Positions 1 through 8,301 are shown, numbered from the stretch's first letter. The stretch is DNA of 64,000 nt from Lacinutrix himadriensis (GCF_001418105.1 NZ_LIQI01000019.1:186001-250000); one strand, 5' to 3'. Made by a program: numbers and translations. Notes: generated by a model from the sequence alone, not told the origin.

Positions 1-1
1 A

Positions 2-202
2 TCAGAAAGGAATTTAAATGGATATGCTATTGTTTCTTATTCCGATAACGGGTGGGTCAATGCCATGATTGAAAAATTCTTCTTTACTTCGAAAATGGAA
101 CGTTTCAAAAATCTAGAGCATGCCATTGATTGGGCCAAAAATGTGAATTTAGACTTAAAAAACAATAAGTGTTTAAACCATAATCTTCTTGCTTACTTGT
201 AA
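2..202 (+). CDS. C-terminal part of a hypothetical protein (truncated by window start)
   Basis: An open frame runs in from the left edge and stops at TAA 200-202, giving 66 residues. The visible part (NGYAIVSYSDNGWVNAMIEK, then a helix around HAIDWAKNVNL) resembles the C-terminal half of small SpoIIAA/STAS-like proteins common in flavobacteria, in which a beta strand is followed by a 'FF.S.ME.F' segment and a final helix. That assignment is weak because the N-terminal half is missing. Coding character is supported by the absence of stops and by sensible residue composition in this frame only. It converges on the following minus-strand gene with only 17 bases between the stops. Confidence 0.5.
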   Translation, partial: SERNLNGYAIVSYSDNGWVNAMIEKFFFTSKMERFKNLEHAIDWAKNVNLDLKNNKCLNHNLLAYL

Positions 203-219
203 AATAAACTAAAACGAAA

Positions 220-1053
220 CTAGTTTACAAGATGAATACCATCTTCTTTAATTTCTATAAGTTTTTGTTTGTATAAAGTTCCTACCGCTTTTTTAAAGCT
301 CTTTTTACTCATTTGAAGCACGTCTTTAATTACTTCCGGTTTTGATTTATCTGTAAGATTTAAAAAACCATTATTATCTTGTAAATACCCCATTATTATT
401 TCTGCATTTGGCTCAATATTTCTATAACCAACTTGCCCTAAAATAATATCTATTTTGTTTCCTGGACGAATTTTCTTTACAATTCCTTTTAGTTTATCTC
501 CAACACTAATATCTTGAAAAATATTATCGGTATAAATTAAACCAGAGTGTATTTTATTGATAATAACATTCCAACCAATATCACTTTTATGAGAAGCTAT
601 TAAATCTACTTCATCATATTCTGCAACAGTCAAGTCTTTATTATCTAAAAACTGATTGGTTTTACTAGATGCTACTAATCTATTGGTTTCTTCGTCTAAA
701 TAACAATACACCAAATACCAACCTCCTTTTATCATATCATAGGCTTGTTCTTTAAAAGGGCAGAATAATTCTTTTACCATTCCCCAATCTAAAAAAGCAC
801 CATGTTTTGTTGTTTCATTACAGCGTAATAAAGCAAATTCATCACGTTGAATATATGGTTTATCTGTAACGGCAACTAAGCGTTCTTGATTATCTAAATA
901 GATGAATACTTCTAGCTTATCCCAAATTTTAAATTCATTTGGCACATATCTATTTGGTAGTAAAACTTCATTGTCATCTTCATCACTCAAGAATAATCCT
1001 GGTTCTGTTTCACGTATAATAGTAAGCGTATTGTATTCTCCTAAATGTATCAT
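220..1053 (-). CDS. CvfB/YitL-family S1-like RNA-binding protein
   Basis: The 277-residue product has the layout of the CvfB (YitL) family: two or three tandem S1-like OB folds (about residues 1-65, 70-135, 145-210) followed by a winged-helix domain (about 220-277, with 'KPEVIKDVLQMSKKSFKKAVGTL' split as recognition helix region). In Staphylococcus this family binds RNA and affects virulence-factor expression; in Bacteroidota its target is unknown. The length is normal for the family. The start codon lies only a few bases after a TACTTTTG -7-like box (1058-1065), so the mRNA may have almost no leader. The gene is monocistronic as far as can be seen. Confidence 0.85.
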   Translation of the reverse strand: MIHLGEYNTLTIIRETEPGLFLSDEDDNEVLLPNRYVPNEFKIWDKLEVFIYLDNQERLVAVTDKPYIQRDEFALLRCNETTKHGAFLDWGMVKELFCPFKEQAYDMIKGGWYLVYCYLDEETNRLVASSKTNQFLDNKDLTVAEYDEVDLIASHKSDIGWNVIINKIHSGLIYTDNIFQDISVGDKLKGIVKKIRPGNKIDIILGQVGYRNIEPNAEIIMGYLQDNNGFLNLTDKSKPEVIKDVLQMSKKSFKKAVGTLYKQKLIEIKEDGIHLVN

Positions 1054-1057
1054 GCTG

Positions 1058-1065
1058 CAAAAGTA
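1058..1065 (-). promoter_or_regulatory. -7-like promoter box for the CvfB-like gene
   Basis: TACTTTTG on the minus strand matches the Bacteroidota -7 consensus TAnnTTTG. Its last base is only 4 nt from the ATG at 1053, so a normal start point would fall at or next to the initiation codon. I do not see a convincing -33 TTG at the usual spacing, which lowers confidence. Confidence 0.5.
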
Positions 1066-1117
1066 AGGATATTAAAATTTAAAAATGTTATTTTTTAAAA
1101 ACGAAATTACTAGAAAT

Positions 1118-1146
1118 CAAAAAAGCGCTACATTAAAGTAGCGCTT
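1118..1146 (-). terminator. Rho-independent terminator after the DUF2853 gene
   Basis: Perfect 9-bp stem AAGCGCTAC (1123-1131) / GTAGCGCTT (1138-1146) with a 6-nt loop, followed on the minus strand by TTTT. It sits 22 bases past the stop of the DUF2853 gene. Confidence 0.85.
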
Positions 1147-1168
1147 CGATTTATTTAGTAAAAAAAAT

Positions 1169-1510
1169 CTATTTGTAAACAGACTCTTTTTTAAAATGCT
1201 GTGTTAATAAGTAATATACAACTGCTCTGTATTTACTTCTATTCGATTTACCATATTTTTCCATTACAGAGTCAATGGCTTTGTCTAAATCTGCAGTATC
1301 TGCTAAACCTAATTTTTTAATTAAAAAATTATTTTTAACGGTTGCAAGTTCCGATGCATCAGATCCAGAAACTGTTGCTGCATCTGCATTGTAAATAGAT
1401 GGTCCACAACCAATAGTCACTTTAGTTAACAAATCCATATCTGGAGTTACACCAATTTTATCTTTTAAATCTGCTGCGTACTTTACTATTAAATCATCTC
1501 TTTTACTCAT
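1169..1510 (-). CDS. DUF2853 family protein
   Basis: Small acidic/basic helical protein of 113 residues matching the DUF2853 family by length and by its conserved features: an N-terminal 'SKRDDLIVKYAADLK' helix, a central 'GCGPSIYNADAATVSGSD' loop, and a C-terminal 'KYRAVVYYLLT' helix. The family is common in Bacteroidota and Alphaproteobacteria; no biochemical role is known to me. It has no signal peptide or membrane segment, so it is cytoplasmic. It has its own terminator and a long upstream gap (about 130 bases) to menD, which suggests a separate transcript. Confidence 0.75.
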   Translation of the reverse strand: MSKRDDLIVKYAADLKDKIGVTPDMDLLTKVTIGCGPSIYNADAATVSGSDASELATVKNNFLIKKLGLADTADLDKAIDSVMEKYGKSNRSKYRAVVYYLLTQHFKKESVYK

Positions 1511-1638
1511 CTTATTCTATTTTTTTAGTTATTGATTGTTTTAAGTATCTTAAAGATAAGGAATTTACGCATTTTTTAACATTAATAAATTCCTAAATAC
1601 TTCAGTTTACCGACAAAACATCAAAATAAACCGACTAA

Positions 1639-3399
1639 CTACCTTAAAGCTTTAAAATAATTTAATAATGTAGTATCATTAACTGTACTTGGAGTAAATA
1701 CTTCTAAAATTTTAGGTGTATTTGTTTCTTCATAAAATGAAGATAGAACGTCTTGTAATTCTACTTCATTAGTAGCACTTTCATAACTAAAGCCATACAT
1801 ATCGCTTAAATGCTTTGCAGATAATTGGTGCTTGGTTTCAAAAAAAGTATCAAAATTTTCAGAATTTTTATCTCCTGGAAGAATTCTAAAAATCCCACCG
1901 CCTTGATTATTAATGACAATAATTCTAAAATGATTAGGAATGTAATTATTCCAAAGGGCATTACTATCATAAAAGAAACTTAGATCTCCAGTAATAAATA
2001 CAGTTTGTTTTGTATTTGCAACAGCACAACCAACTGCTGTACTTGTACTACCATCTATTCCGCTAGTACCTCGATTACAAAAAACTTCTAGCGTTTTATT
2101 TATACGAAACAGTTGCGCGTATCTAATGGTAGAACTATTACTCAATTGCAAAACAGCGTGATCAGGAATCGATTTTAAGATCGATTTAAACGCTTTTAAA
2201 TCGGAAAACGATATATTCTCAAAATAAGCAGTATGCTTCTTTTTTCGGTCTTTCTTTATAGCAGTCCAAAAGTCTTGGTAATCGCTTTTAGTAAGATGGG
2301 TTACTTCTTCAAAAAACAGCGTAAAAAACTGATTTGGTGTTGTTTTTATATGCTGCTCTAAACAGAAAAAAGTATCATTAGCTTTTTCTGTTCCAATATG
2401 CCAATGTTGTTTCGGTTTGTATTTTCGCAAAAAAGCTTTAATTTTTTTAGATACAATTAATCCGCCAAAGGTTACAAGAATATCTGGTTGTAAGGCTTTA
2501 AATTCTTCTTCATTTAAAGGAGCTATTATTTTATCAATACTATTAAAAAAATGAGGATGATGTATATTAGAAGTCGTTTCGGTAAAAACAACCACGCTTT
2601 CATCTTCAGCAAGTTCATCCAACCATTTTTGATCGATGCTATTAGGTTTATTGACACCAACAACAACCATTTTCTTTTTAGCAGTATACCAATCGGAAAC
2701 TAAATTAGATAATTGCAGTTCTTCTATTTTATGAATTTTCTTAGTTACCTCTACTACTTTAGGGTTTACGGTTAAAGTATCCACGGTTTCATACAAAGGC
2801 TCATCAAAAGGAATATTAATATGAACAGGACCATTTTTATGTATTGCAATATTTAAAGCTTCATTGATTTCTGCTTCGTTTTGCGATTGAATATTTTGTT
2901 GCAGACCTAATAGCTTTTCTAGCTTATTTTCAATATTCTTAAATATTGGCAATTCTTCATTTTGCACAAAGCTATTTTCTTCCTTTATATCTTGTTTTAA
3001 ATTTGCAGAATATACGATGTGGTTTTCATATACATTTTCTTGATTAATGGTTTGTCCGTCACCAATACCTATTAAGTATTTTGGTCTATCTGCAGATAAA
3101 ACAACCAGCGGAATATTGCTATAAAAAGCTTCTGCCACAGCGGGATAATAATTTAATAATGCACTACCCGAAGAGCAAACTACGGCAACCGGTTTTTGTA
3201 TTTGCTGGGCAATACCTAAGGCGAAAAATGCAGCACAACGCTCGTCTACAATACTGTAGCAAGTAAAATAGTCATCATTTGTAAAACCAATGGTTAAAGG
3301 TGCATTTCTACTTCCTGGAGAAATAACAATATGGTTTATATGCTTTGCTTTACAAAGCTGAATAATAGTTTGTGCTAAAGGAATTTTTGGGTGTTTCAT
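1639..3399 (-). CDS. menD: 2-succinyl-5-enolpyruvyl-6-hydroxy-3-cyclohexene-1-carboxylate synthase MenD
   Basis: ThDP-dependent enzyme that joins isochorismate and 2-oxoglutarate to give SEPHCHC, the first committed step of menaquinone synthesis. The 586 residues match the family length. Visible landmarks: SPGSRNAPL near residues 27-35, 'VDERCAAFFALG' near 52 with the ThDP-activating Glu, the ThDP pyrophosphate motif 'GDLSFFYDSNALWN' near 470, and 'NNQGGGIFRILPG' near 500. It lies last in a minus-strand cluster with a hotdog thioesterase and menF, which fits a menaquinone operon. The 144-base gap to menF and a TACATTTG box at 3452-3459 allow an extra internal promoter. A short stem-loop covers the ribosome-binding region. 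Confidence 0.97.
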   Translation of the reverse strand: MKHPKIPLAQTIIQLCKAKHINHIVISPGSRNAPLTIGFTNDDYFTCYSIVDERCAAFFALGIAQQIQKPVAVVCSSGSALLNYYPAVAEAFYSNIPLVVLSADRPKYLIGIGDGQTINQENVYENHIVYSANLKQDIKEENSFVQNEELPIFKNIENKLEKLLGLQQNIQSQNEAEINEALNIAIHKNGPVHINIPFDEPLYETVDTLTVNPKVVEVTKKIHKIEELQLSNLVSDWYTAKKKMVVVGVNKPNSIDQKWLDELAEDESVVVFTETTSNIHHPHFFNSIDKIIAPLNEEEFKALQPDILVTFGGLIVSKKIKAFLRKYKPKQHWHIGTEKANDTFFCLEQHIKTTPNQFFTLFFEEVTHLTKSDYQDFWTAIKKDRKKKHTAYFENISFSDLKAFKSILKSIPDHAVLQLSNSSTIRYAQLFRINKTLEVFCNRGTSGIDGSTSTAVGCAVANTKQTVFITGDLSFFYDSNALWNNYIPNHFRIIVINNQGGGIFRILPGDKNSENFDTFFETKHQLSAKHLSDMYGFSYESATNEVELQDVLSSFYEETNTPKILEVFTPSTVNDTTLLNYFKALR

Positions 3400-3405
3400 G
3401 CGTAC

Positions 3406-3423
3406 TTCCCATGAAAATGGGAA
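3406..3423 (-). repeat. REP-like hairpin in the menD leader
   Basis: TTCCCATGAAAATGGGAA: a 7-bp perfect stem with a 4-nt loop, ending 6 nt before the menD ATG. It belongs by shape to the ATTCC...GGAAT hairpin family seen at 6088, 42326, 54195 and 55643. On the mRNA the GGGAAG part is the only purine-rich stretch at Shine-Dalgarno distance, so the stem could hide it. Confidence 0.55.
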
Positions 3424-3451
3424 TCTTTTTAAATTACGAAAAAGCGATATA

Positions 3452-3459
3452 CAAATGTA
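3452..3459 (-). promoter_or_regulatory. Candidate -7 box upstream of menD
   Basis: TACATTTG on the minus strand fits TAnnTTTG, 53 nt upstream of the menD start and inside the menF-menD gap. No clear -33 element was found, so this is a weak call. Confidence 0.35.
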
Positions 3460-3543
3460 AGTTTTTGCTACTAATACCCGATAATATTTTGGTTTTAAAT
3501 TTTATAATAACAGCCAAAAAGCTATTGTAAATTCTTGATTTGT

Positions 3544-4677
3544 TTACAAAACGGCTTTCATCGTTTCTGTTTTATTAACGGTTTCCTCCCATTCCTTTTC
3601 AGCAATAGAATCTTTAGTAATTCCGCCACCAACATAAAGACTAGCTTTCACGTCTGTTAACTGCATACAACGCAAATTTACATACAAGTTAGATACCGTT
3701 TTAATGGCTGCATAAGCGTTATTTTCTACATTACGGCGGTTGGTATTTCTTGATGTTTTTTCTTTACTATTAATTTCGCCTAAAAAACCAGTATAAAACT
3801 CACGGTCATAGTTTTCGTTTTCCAGAATAAATTGTTTTGCGATCGTTTTTGGCAATCCGCAAACAGCTGGCGTTGGGTGTAATGCTTTTACAACTTCCAT
3901 TAAATCCGAATTTAAAACACCCGAAACTTTAGTGCTTAAATGCAGTAAACTTCCTGCCTTTATGGTTTTAGTAGCTGCAACTATAATATTACTTACTGAA
4001 GATTCTAAACTAGCAATTAAATAATCGGTTACTAATTGTTGTTCTTCGGTTTCTTTAGCTTTCCAATCCGGATTAGCATCTCCTTGATATGCTTGCGTTC
4101 CCGCCAAAGCCATGGTTGTAAATCGATTTCCGGTAACACTTAATAAAGTTTCCGGAGTTGCACCAAGCCATAAACCAATTTTTGGATGGTACCAACAATA
4201 CACAAAAGCGGTTGGGTATTTTGCTAATAAGCGTTCAAAAAGTGCCATAGGATTACTTTCGGTAAGCCTTACTTCTTCTTTTCTGGATACGACTACTTTT
4301 TTCAATCCCCCTTCAACTATTCCTTTTATAGCTTTGGCTACTAGATTAATATGAAAGTCCTTCGCATCGTTTAATACGTTTTCACTTTCCTGTTGCACTT
4401 CTTTTTTGTCTCGTGTATTTTGTTCTGTAACTTCGGAAATAACAAAGGAATATTCTAAGGTTTCCGATACTGAAAAAGGCATCAATACCGTTTGTTTTTC
4501 TGCGTTAAAAGGAGCAAAAACAAAACCACTTTCGGTTAGATCTTTAGAAGTATAAACGATATCGTCATCTTGAAAAACTCCTTTTATAACGGAAGCATTC
4601 GGTTTACGATACAACACAAAAGGCAAAGCATCGTCAAAATGATTCTGGGCAATTTCTAAAAATTCGGAGGTTTGCAT
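3544..4677 (-). CDS. menF: Isochorismate synthase (chorismate-binding enzyme)
   Basis: Converts chorismate to isochorismate, the entry reaction of menaquinone synthesis. The 377 residues form one chorismate-binding domain: 'GLKKVVVSRKEEV' near 130 with the general-base Lys, 'LWLGATPETLL' near 170, 'ALAGTQ' near 195, 'HLSTKVSGVL' near 250, 'HPTPAVCGLPK' near 272, and the C-terminal 'YVGGGITKDSIAEKEW'. The last motif holds the Mg-binding Glu. The HPTPAVCG and absence of a pabB-like N-terminal domain separate it from anthranilate or aminodeoxychorismate synthases. It sits between a thioesterase gene (36 bases away) and menD, which favours menaquinone rather than siderophore use. Confidence 0.93.
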   Translation of the reverse strand: MQTSEFLEIAQNHFDDALPFVLYRKPNASVIKGVFQDDDIVYTSKDLTESGFVFAPFNAEKQTVLMPFSVSETLEYSFVISEVTEQNTRDKKEVQQESENVLNDAKDFHINLVAKAIKGIVEGGLKKVVVSRKEEVRLTESNPMALFERLLAKYPTAFVYCWYHPKIGLWLGATPETLLSVTGNRFTTMALAGTQAYQGDANPDWKAKETEEQQLVTDYLIASLESSVSNIIVAATKTIKAGSLLHLSTKVSGVLNSDLMEVVKALHPTPAVCGLPKTIAKQFILENENYDREFYTGFLGEINSKEKTSRNTNRRNVENNAYAAIKTVSNLYVNLRCMQLTDVKASLYVGGGITKDSIAEKEWEETVNKTETMKAVL

Positions 4678-4713
4678 GAATAAGATCTATTTGATTTCCG
4701 TGAAAACGGAAAC

Positions 4714-5139
4714 CTATTTCTTTTTAGGTAAGGAGATGGTAGATAATCTACAAATAGACACCAAATTATCGTGGTCATCTGTAATTCTAATATCTAATAA
4801 TTGTGTCGTTCTTCCTTTGTGTAAAAAAGTAGCTTTTGCGTATACAAAACCTTCGGTAACACTTTTTAAATGGTTTGCGGTAATCTCTAAACCACGAACA
4901 AATTTGTTTTCGGTATCTATAAATAAATGCGAAGCAAAACTACCTACGCTTTCTGCTAAAGCTGCAGTTGCACCACCATGCAAAACGCCGTCTGGCTGGT
5001 ATACTCTAGAATTCACAGGCATTCTGGCTACTAAAAAATCTTCGCCATAGTCTACCATTTCTATGTTTAGCGTTTCCATTAAGGTGTTTTTGCTAGCAGC
5101 ATTTGCTTTTGCTAACATGCTTTCTTTAGATATTTGCAT
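4714..5139 (-). CDS. PaaI-type hotdog thioesterase, likely DHNA-CoA hydrolase
   Basis: A 141-residue single hotdog domain with the PaaI/YdiI signature: 'GVLHGGATAALAES' at residues 51-64 (His54, Gly55, Gly56 and catalytic Glu63) and 'LEITANHLKSV' strand near 85-95. Homologues of this length hydrolyse 1,4-dihydroxy-2-naphthoyl-CoA (MenI). Being first in a minus-strand run with menF and menD, 36 bases before menF, supports that role. Function is inferred from family and neighbourhood; other acyl-CoA substrates remain possible. A TACTTTTAC-like box about 30 nt upstream (5170-5178) may be the operon promoter. Confidence 0.85.
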   Translation of the reverse strand: MQISKESMLAKANAASKNTLMETLNIEMVDYGEDFLVARMPVNSRVYQPDGVLHGGATAALAESVGSFASHLFIDTENKFVRGLEITANHLKSVTEGFVYAKATFLHKGRTTQLLDIRITDDHDNLVSICRLSTISLPKKK

Positions 5140-5180
5140 ATAAATAATGTATTTTTATTGTCGGATTGTAAAAGTACAAA

Positions 5181-5816
5181 ATGAATTTAGAAGAAAAAGA
5201 AATTTCATACACAACTACCAACAGTTATGCTACTTTAAATACACTAACCGACAAAACTAAGAATGTTTGGTTTGTTTGTCACGGAATGGGGTATTTAAGT
5301 AGATATTTTTTAAGGTATTTTGACGGATTAAATAAAGACGAAAACTATATTATTGCGCCACAAGCACAGAGTAAATATTATAGTTCGCCAAAATTTAAAC
5401 ATGTTGGAGCAAGTTGGTTAACCAAAGAAAACACAGATAAGGAAACCGAAAACGTGATGCGTAATCTGGATGCTGTTTTAACTGCGGAAGCGTTACCAAA
5501 AAACATAAACCTCATCGTTTTAGGATACTCACAAGGTGTTAGTATTGCTTCCCGATTTGTTGCCAGACGAAAACTAGTCTGCACACAATTGGTTTTACAT
5601 TCTGGAGGATTACCAAAAGAATTGAAAGCGGAAGACTTTGCATTTTCAAACGCAAAAGTATCGATGATTTATGGTACCGAAGACGAGTATTTAAACGAAG
5701 AACGCATTACTCACGAAACTACTAGAGCAAAAGAATTATTTGGTGACCGTTTGCATATTATTCCTTTTGAAGGGAAACATGTGGTGAATGTAGCGTTGAT
5801 AAATGGATTGGTTTAA
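5181..5816 (+). CDS. Alpha/beta hydrolase, esterase/phospholipase-like
   Basis: The 211-residue protein has the alpha/beta-hydrolase triad: nucleophile Ser117 in 'LGYSQGV', Asp168 in 'IYGTEDEYL', and His200 in 'FEGKHVVN'. The oxyanion region is 'VCHGMGYL' near 33-40. 'APQAQSKYY' and the Gly-Tyr-Ser-Gln-Gly elbow are typical of the carboxylesterase/phospholipase (YpfH-like) group. No signal peptide is present, so it is cytoplasmic. It diverges from the thioesterase gene with only 41 bases between starts. The substrate cannot be read from the sequence. Downstream lies a cluster of REP-like palindromes rather than a usual terminator. Confidence 0.85.
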   Translation: MNLEEKEISYTTTNSYATLNTLTDKTKNVWFVCHGMGYLSRYFLRYFDGLNKDENYIIAPQAQSKYYSSPKFKHVGASWLTKENTDKETENVMRNLDAVLTAEALPKNINLIVLGYSQGVSIASRFVARRKLVCTQLVLHSGGLPKELKAEDFAFSNAKVSMIYGTEDEYLNEERITHETTRAKELFGDRLHIIPFEGKHVVNVALINGLV

Positions 5817-6104
5817 AAACACCCCTAAAGTCCCCTCGAGGGGACAATTCTAAAATTAAAAAAAAGAGAAGCTGTTAAATAGAACAAATAATAAAGAGGT
5901 TCCCGATTTCTATAAACATGGATTCTGAATCAAGTTCAGAATGACAAAAAAAAAGAAATAGCATAAAAGGAATAATTCTGCTTCTTTTCAAGGAGGTGGA
6001 TATGGATAATGATTTGTAAAAAAAAAACCTAAAGTCCCCTCGAGGGGACAATTTTAAAAATAAATAATACCGTTAAATTTAAAAAGGTTCCTGCCTTCGC
6101 AGGA
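5817..6104. repeat. Intergenic cluster of palindromic repeats
   Basis: This 288-base gap has no gene I can support but holds four palindromes. A perfect 16-bp palindrome GTCCCCTCGAGGGGAC occurs twice in the same context (5830-5845 and 6034-6049, each inside a common CCTAAAG...CAATT frame). TTCTGAATCAAGTTCAGAA followed by TGACAAA (5923-5941) is a REP-like hairpin. TTCCTGCCTTCGCAGGAA (6088-6105) is another and runs into the next gene's first in-frame ATG. The first palindrome directly follows the hydrolase stop and may also stop transcription. Confidence 0.8.
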
Positions 6105-6113
6105 ATGAGAAAC

Positions 6114-6689
6114 ATGAAAACACTGCAACTAGAAAACGAATACGTAAAACTCACGCTTTTAGATGGTAGTAACTACGAGTATCTTTCTGAAATTGCAGAA
6201 GAGAAAGATTTAGTCTTCTACTCTCCTAGCGCTATTTCTCCTCCTGAAAAACTAAAAGAATATGTGCAACATGCAGTAGATAGCTATACTAACCAAACGG
6301 CAATTCCTTTTATTATTTACGATAAGAAAAAACAAGCCTATGCAGGATGTACAAGGTTTGGCTTAATAAACTACAAAAACAAAGTAGTACATATTGGTTG
6401 GACTTGGATTGGAAAAGATTTTCAAGGTTCTGGATTAAACAAACAAATGAAATTTTTAATGCTTCAATATGCTTTTGAAGTATTACAATTTGATAAAGTA
6501 GAATTTCGAATCGATGAACGAAACATCAAATCTAGAAAAGCGGTAGAAAAAATTGGTGGAACGCTAGAAGGTATTTTACGAAAAGACACTTTAATGTTAG
6601 ATGGTTTTAAACGTAGCACCTGTTGTTATGGTATTTTAAAAGAAGAATGGTCAGGAATAAAGGTTGGTGTTTTTGAAGGGTTTGTTTAA
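6114..6689 (+). CDS. GNAT family N-acetyltransferase (RimJ/RimL type)
   Basis: About 191 residues covering one GNAT domain. Signs are 'HIGWTWIGKDFQGSGLNKQMK' (split acetyl-CoA pyrophosphate loop Gln-Gly-Ser-Gly), 'KVEFRIDERNIKSRKAVEKIGG' near 145-165, and the 'EGILRKD...GFKRSTCCYGILKEEW' tail of the RimJ/RimL group. These enzymes acetylate protein N-termini or small amines; the substrate here is unknown. An ATG nine bases upstream (6105) lies inside a REP-like hairpin, so I take the start at 6114 (MKTLQLENEY), which also matches the usual N-terminus of the family. Confidence 0.85.
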   Translation: MKTLQLENEYVKLTLLDGSNYEYLSEIAEEKDLVFYSPSAISPPEKLKEYVQHAVDSYTNQTAIPFIIYDKKKQAYAGCTRFGLINYKNKVVHIGWTWIGKDFQGSGLNKQMKFLMLQYAFEVLQFDKVEFRIDERNIKSRKAVEKIGGTLEGILRKDTLMLDGFKRSTCCYGILKEEWSGIKVGVFEGFV

Positions 6690-6704
6690 TGCTAAAGACT
6701 TAAA

Positions 6705-7457
6705 TCAAAAGTGATTCACAACTTTTTTTCTTTGTTTATATTTTCTTTTCGCCATAATTAATCGGTATCTCAAATCGTCATAAAACAAGCTTGTTAATAA
6801 AATAAATGCTCCTAAAACCAGTGTATTTAATTTTAAGTTTAGTTTGGAATAAAAAAATCCGCCAACTAATCCGCCAAGAAAAAAGAAGCAAATAATATAT
6901 ACCCGTAATTTTATTGTCTCTTTAATTTTTTCTTTTTGCCGATGCGTTTTAGGAAAAAACAGTTGTGATAATTCAATACCTAAATCGGTGAACAATCCTG
7001 TAAGGTGGGTTGTTCTTACTACTGCATTTGAAATTTTTGTAACAAAAGAATTTTGAAGTCCCATTGCAAAGAGTAGCATACAAACAATTAAATTTGGGAA
7101 TTTTATTCCTCCTGTATTACTAATTAGAGCAATCGATAATAAAATGAAGCTTTCCATTATTGTTGGTAAAACAAAAACATTCAGTTTTTTATTTCCCTTG
7201 AATTTTTCAATTAGGAAACTGGACAGAAAAGAACCAAAGAGAAAGGAAAAAATATAAAGGAAATAAACGGTTCCTTTCCAAACTTCAAAATTGGCAACAT
7301 CACTAATAAAAAGAGCAAAATGCCCCGTCACATTTGTAGTCAATTGGTTAAAAGCTAAAAACCCAGTAACATTCACAATTCCTGCTACCAAAGACAAAAT
7401 TGTGGCAATTCGCAAATTATGCTTTATTGTTCTGCTTCTACCTTGATGTCTAAACAT
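6705..7457 (-). CDS. DUF1275 (YoaK) family membrane protein
   Basis: 250 residues with six predicted membrane segments (about 15-37, 60-80, 93-112, 120-140, 185-205, 210-226). The early 'GFLAFNQLTTNVTGHFALF' and mid 'GLQNSFVTKISNAVVRTTHLTG' segments are hallmarks of DUF1275/YoaK. Function of the family is unknown. The C-terminus is strongly basic (KRKYKQRKK) and probably cytoplasmic. It converges on the preceding acetyltransferase with 15 bases between stops. Its upstream region carries one copy of a 62-bp dispersed repeat. Confidence 0.85.
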   Translation of the reverse strand: MFRHQGRSRTIKHNLRIATILSLVAGIVNVTGFLAFNQLTTNVTGHFALFISDVANFEVWKGTVYFLYIFSFLFGSFLSSFLIEKFKGNKKLNVFVLPTIMESFILLSIALISNTGGIKFPNLIVCMLLFAMGLQNSFVTKISNAVVRTTHLTGLFTDLGIELSQLFFPKTHRQKEKIKETIKLRVYIICFFFLGGLVGGFFYSKLNLKLNTLVLGAFILLTSLFYDDLRYRLIMAKRKYKQRKKVVNHF

Positions 7458-7538
7458 TTTATTTTCATTTATTTCGATTTTTCAAATTGCATCTAACGAA
7501 CAAATAAGAAGATTTGAGTCCGTATTAATGACTTATAT

Positions 7539-7600
7539 TAGAAGTTAAACGAAGTTAGAAGAAATAATTGATAATGCCAAGTTGCTATCCAACAAAAACA
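7539..7600. repeat. 62-bp dispersed repeat, copy A
   Basis: Begins TAGAAGTTAAACGAAGTTAG and ends GTTGCTATC(C)AACAAAAA. A near-identical copy in the same orientation lies at 13266-13327 (about eight differences over 62 positions, counted by eye). It contains the direct repeat GAAGTTA(AAC)GAAGTTA and an imperfect hairpin (TTGATAATGCCAA). It lies between the peroxiredoxin terminator and the DUF1275 start. Confidence 0.8.
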
Positions 7601-7626
7601 CCTTGAAAATATCCAAGGTGCTTTGT
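7592..7626 (-). terminator. Terminator after the peroxiredoxin-like gene
   Basis: Stem CACCTTG (7599-7605) / CAAGGTG (7614-7620), extended by ACAAA/TTTGT outside, then TTTTTG on the minus strand; located 16 bases past the stop at 7642. Confidence 0.75.
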
Positions 7627-7641
7627 TTCGTATTATTTAAC

Positions 7642-8301
7642 TTAAAGTGTTTTTAATACCTCTATAATTTCTGAAATAGAGGCTCTTTTTCTATAATCGG
7701 CATCTAAAAACGCATATTGTATAATGCCTTTAGTATCTATAATGTAGGTTGCTGTAATAGGCAATTCGCTACTATCGTCACCATTGTAGTTTTGTAGACC
7801 AACACCGTTTTTATATACCTCAGCCAAAGCATCGGTAAGCTTAAATGATAACCCGTATTGTTTGGCAACTTTGTTTCCAACATCACTTAACACTTCAAAT
7901 TGTAAACTATGTTTTTCAATTGTAGAAAGGGACTTATCTGGTAATTCCGGTGTTAATGCCAATAGATTAGCACCATACTTTTTAAACTCTGGTAAGCTAT
8001 TTTGTAAATACTGTAACGTTATATTGCAGTACGGACACCAACCTCCTCTGTACCACGTTAGAATTACGGGACCTTTATCTACTATTTCTTGTAGATTAGT
8101 ACATGCACCTAAAGCATTTTTTAAGGTAAAACCAATCCCTTTATCTCCAACGTTTATAGCGTTATCCTTAAAATGTGTTTCTATAATAGCCTGAAGATTT
8201 TCCGTAGTCATTGCTTTTTGAGCATCTGTTGCCTTTGCTTCCCAACCTGCTTGTTTCGCACTTAATACATCTTGTAATTCTGTATAATCTAGAGTATTCA
8301 T
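7642..8301 (-). CDS. Peroxiredoxin-like (AhpC/TSA) family protein
   Basis: 219-residue thioredoxin-fold protein with 'LTWYRGGWCPYC' at about residues 81-92. Cys89 corresponds to the peroxidatic Cys of this 'peroxiredoxin-like' branch and Cys92 makes a CxxC. An N-terminal helical extension of about 60 residues precedes the fold, as is usual for the branch. Later 'ITATYIIDTKGIIQYAFLDADYRKR' contains the conserved Arg region. It likely reduces peroxides or organic electrophile products. It follows an MFS transporter by 19 bases and an AraC regulator, so the three are probably one detoxification unit. Confidence 0.88.
   Translation of the reverse strand: MNTLDYTELQDVLSAKQAGWEAKATDAQKAMTTENLQAIIETHFKDNAINVGDKGIGFTLKNALGACTNLQEIVDKGPVILTWYRGGWCPYCNITLQYLQNSLPEFKKYGANLLALTPELPDKSLSTIEKHSLQFEVLSDVGNKVAKQYGLSFKLTDALAEVYKNGVGLQNYNGDDSSELPITATYIIDTKGIIQYAFLDADYRKRASISEIIEVLKTL

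Noticed and set aside
4676-5050. Plus-strand open frame opposite the thioesterase
   Set aside because: A shadow frame: the minus strand encodes a full hotdog domain with its catalytic residues.
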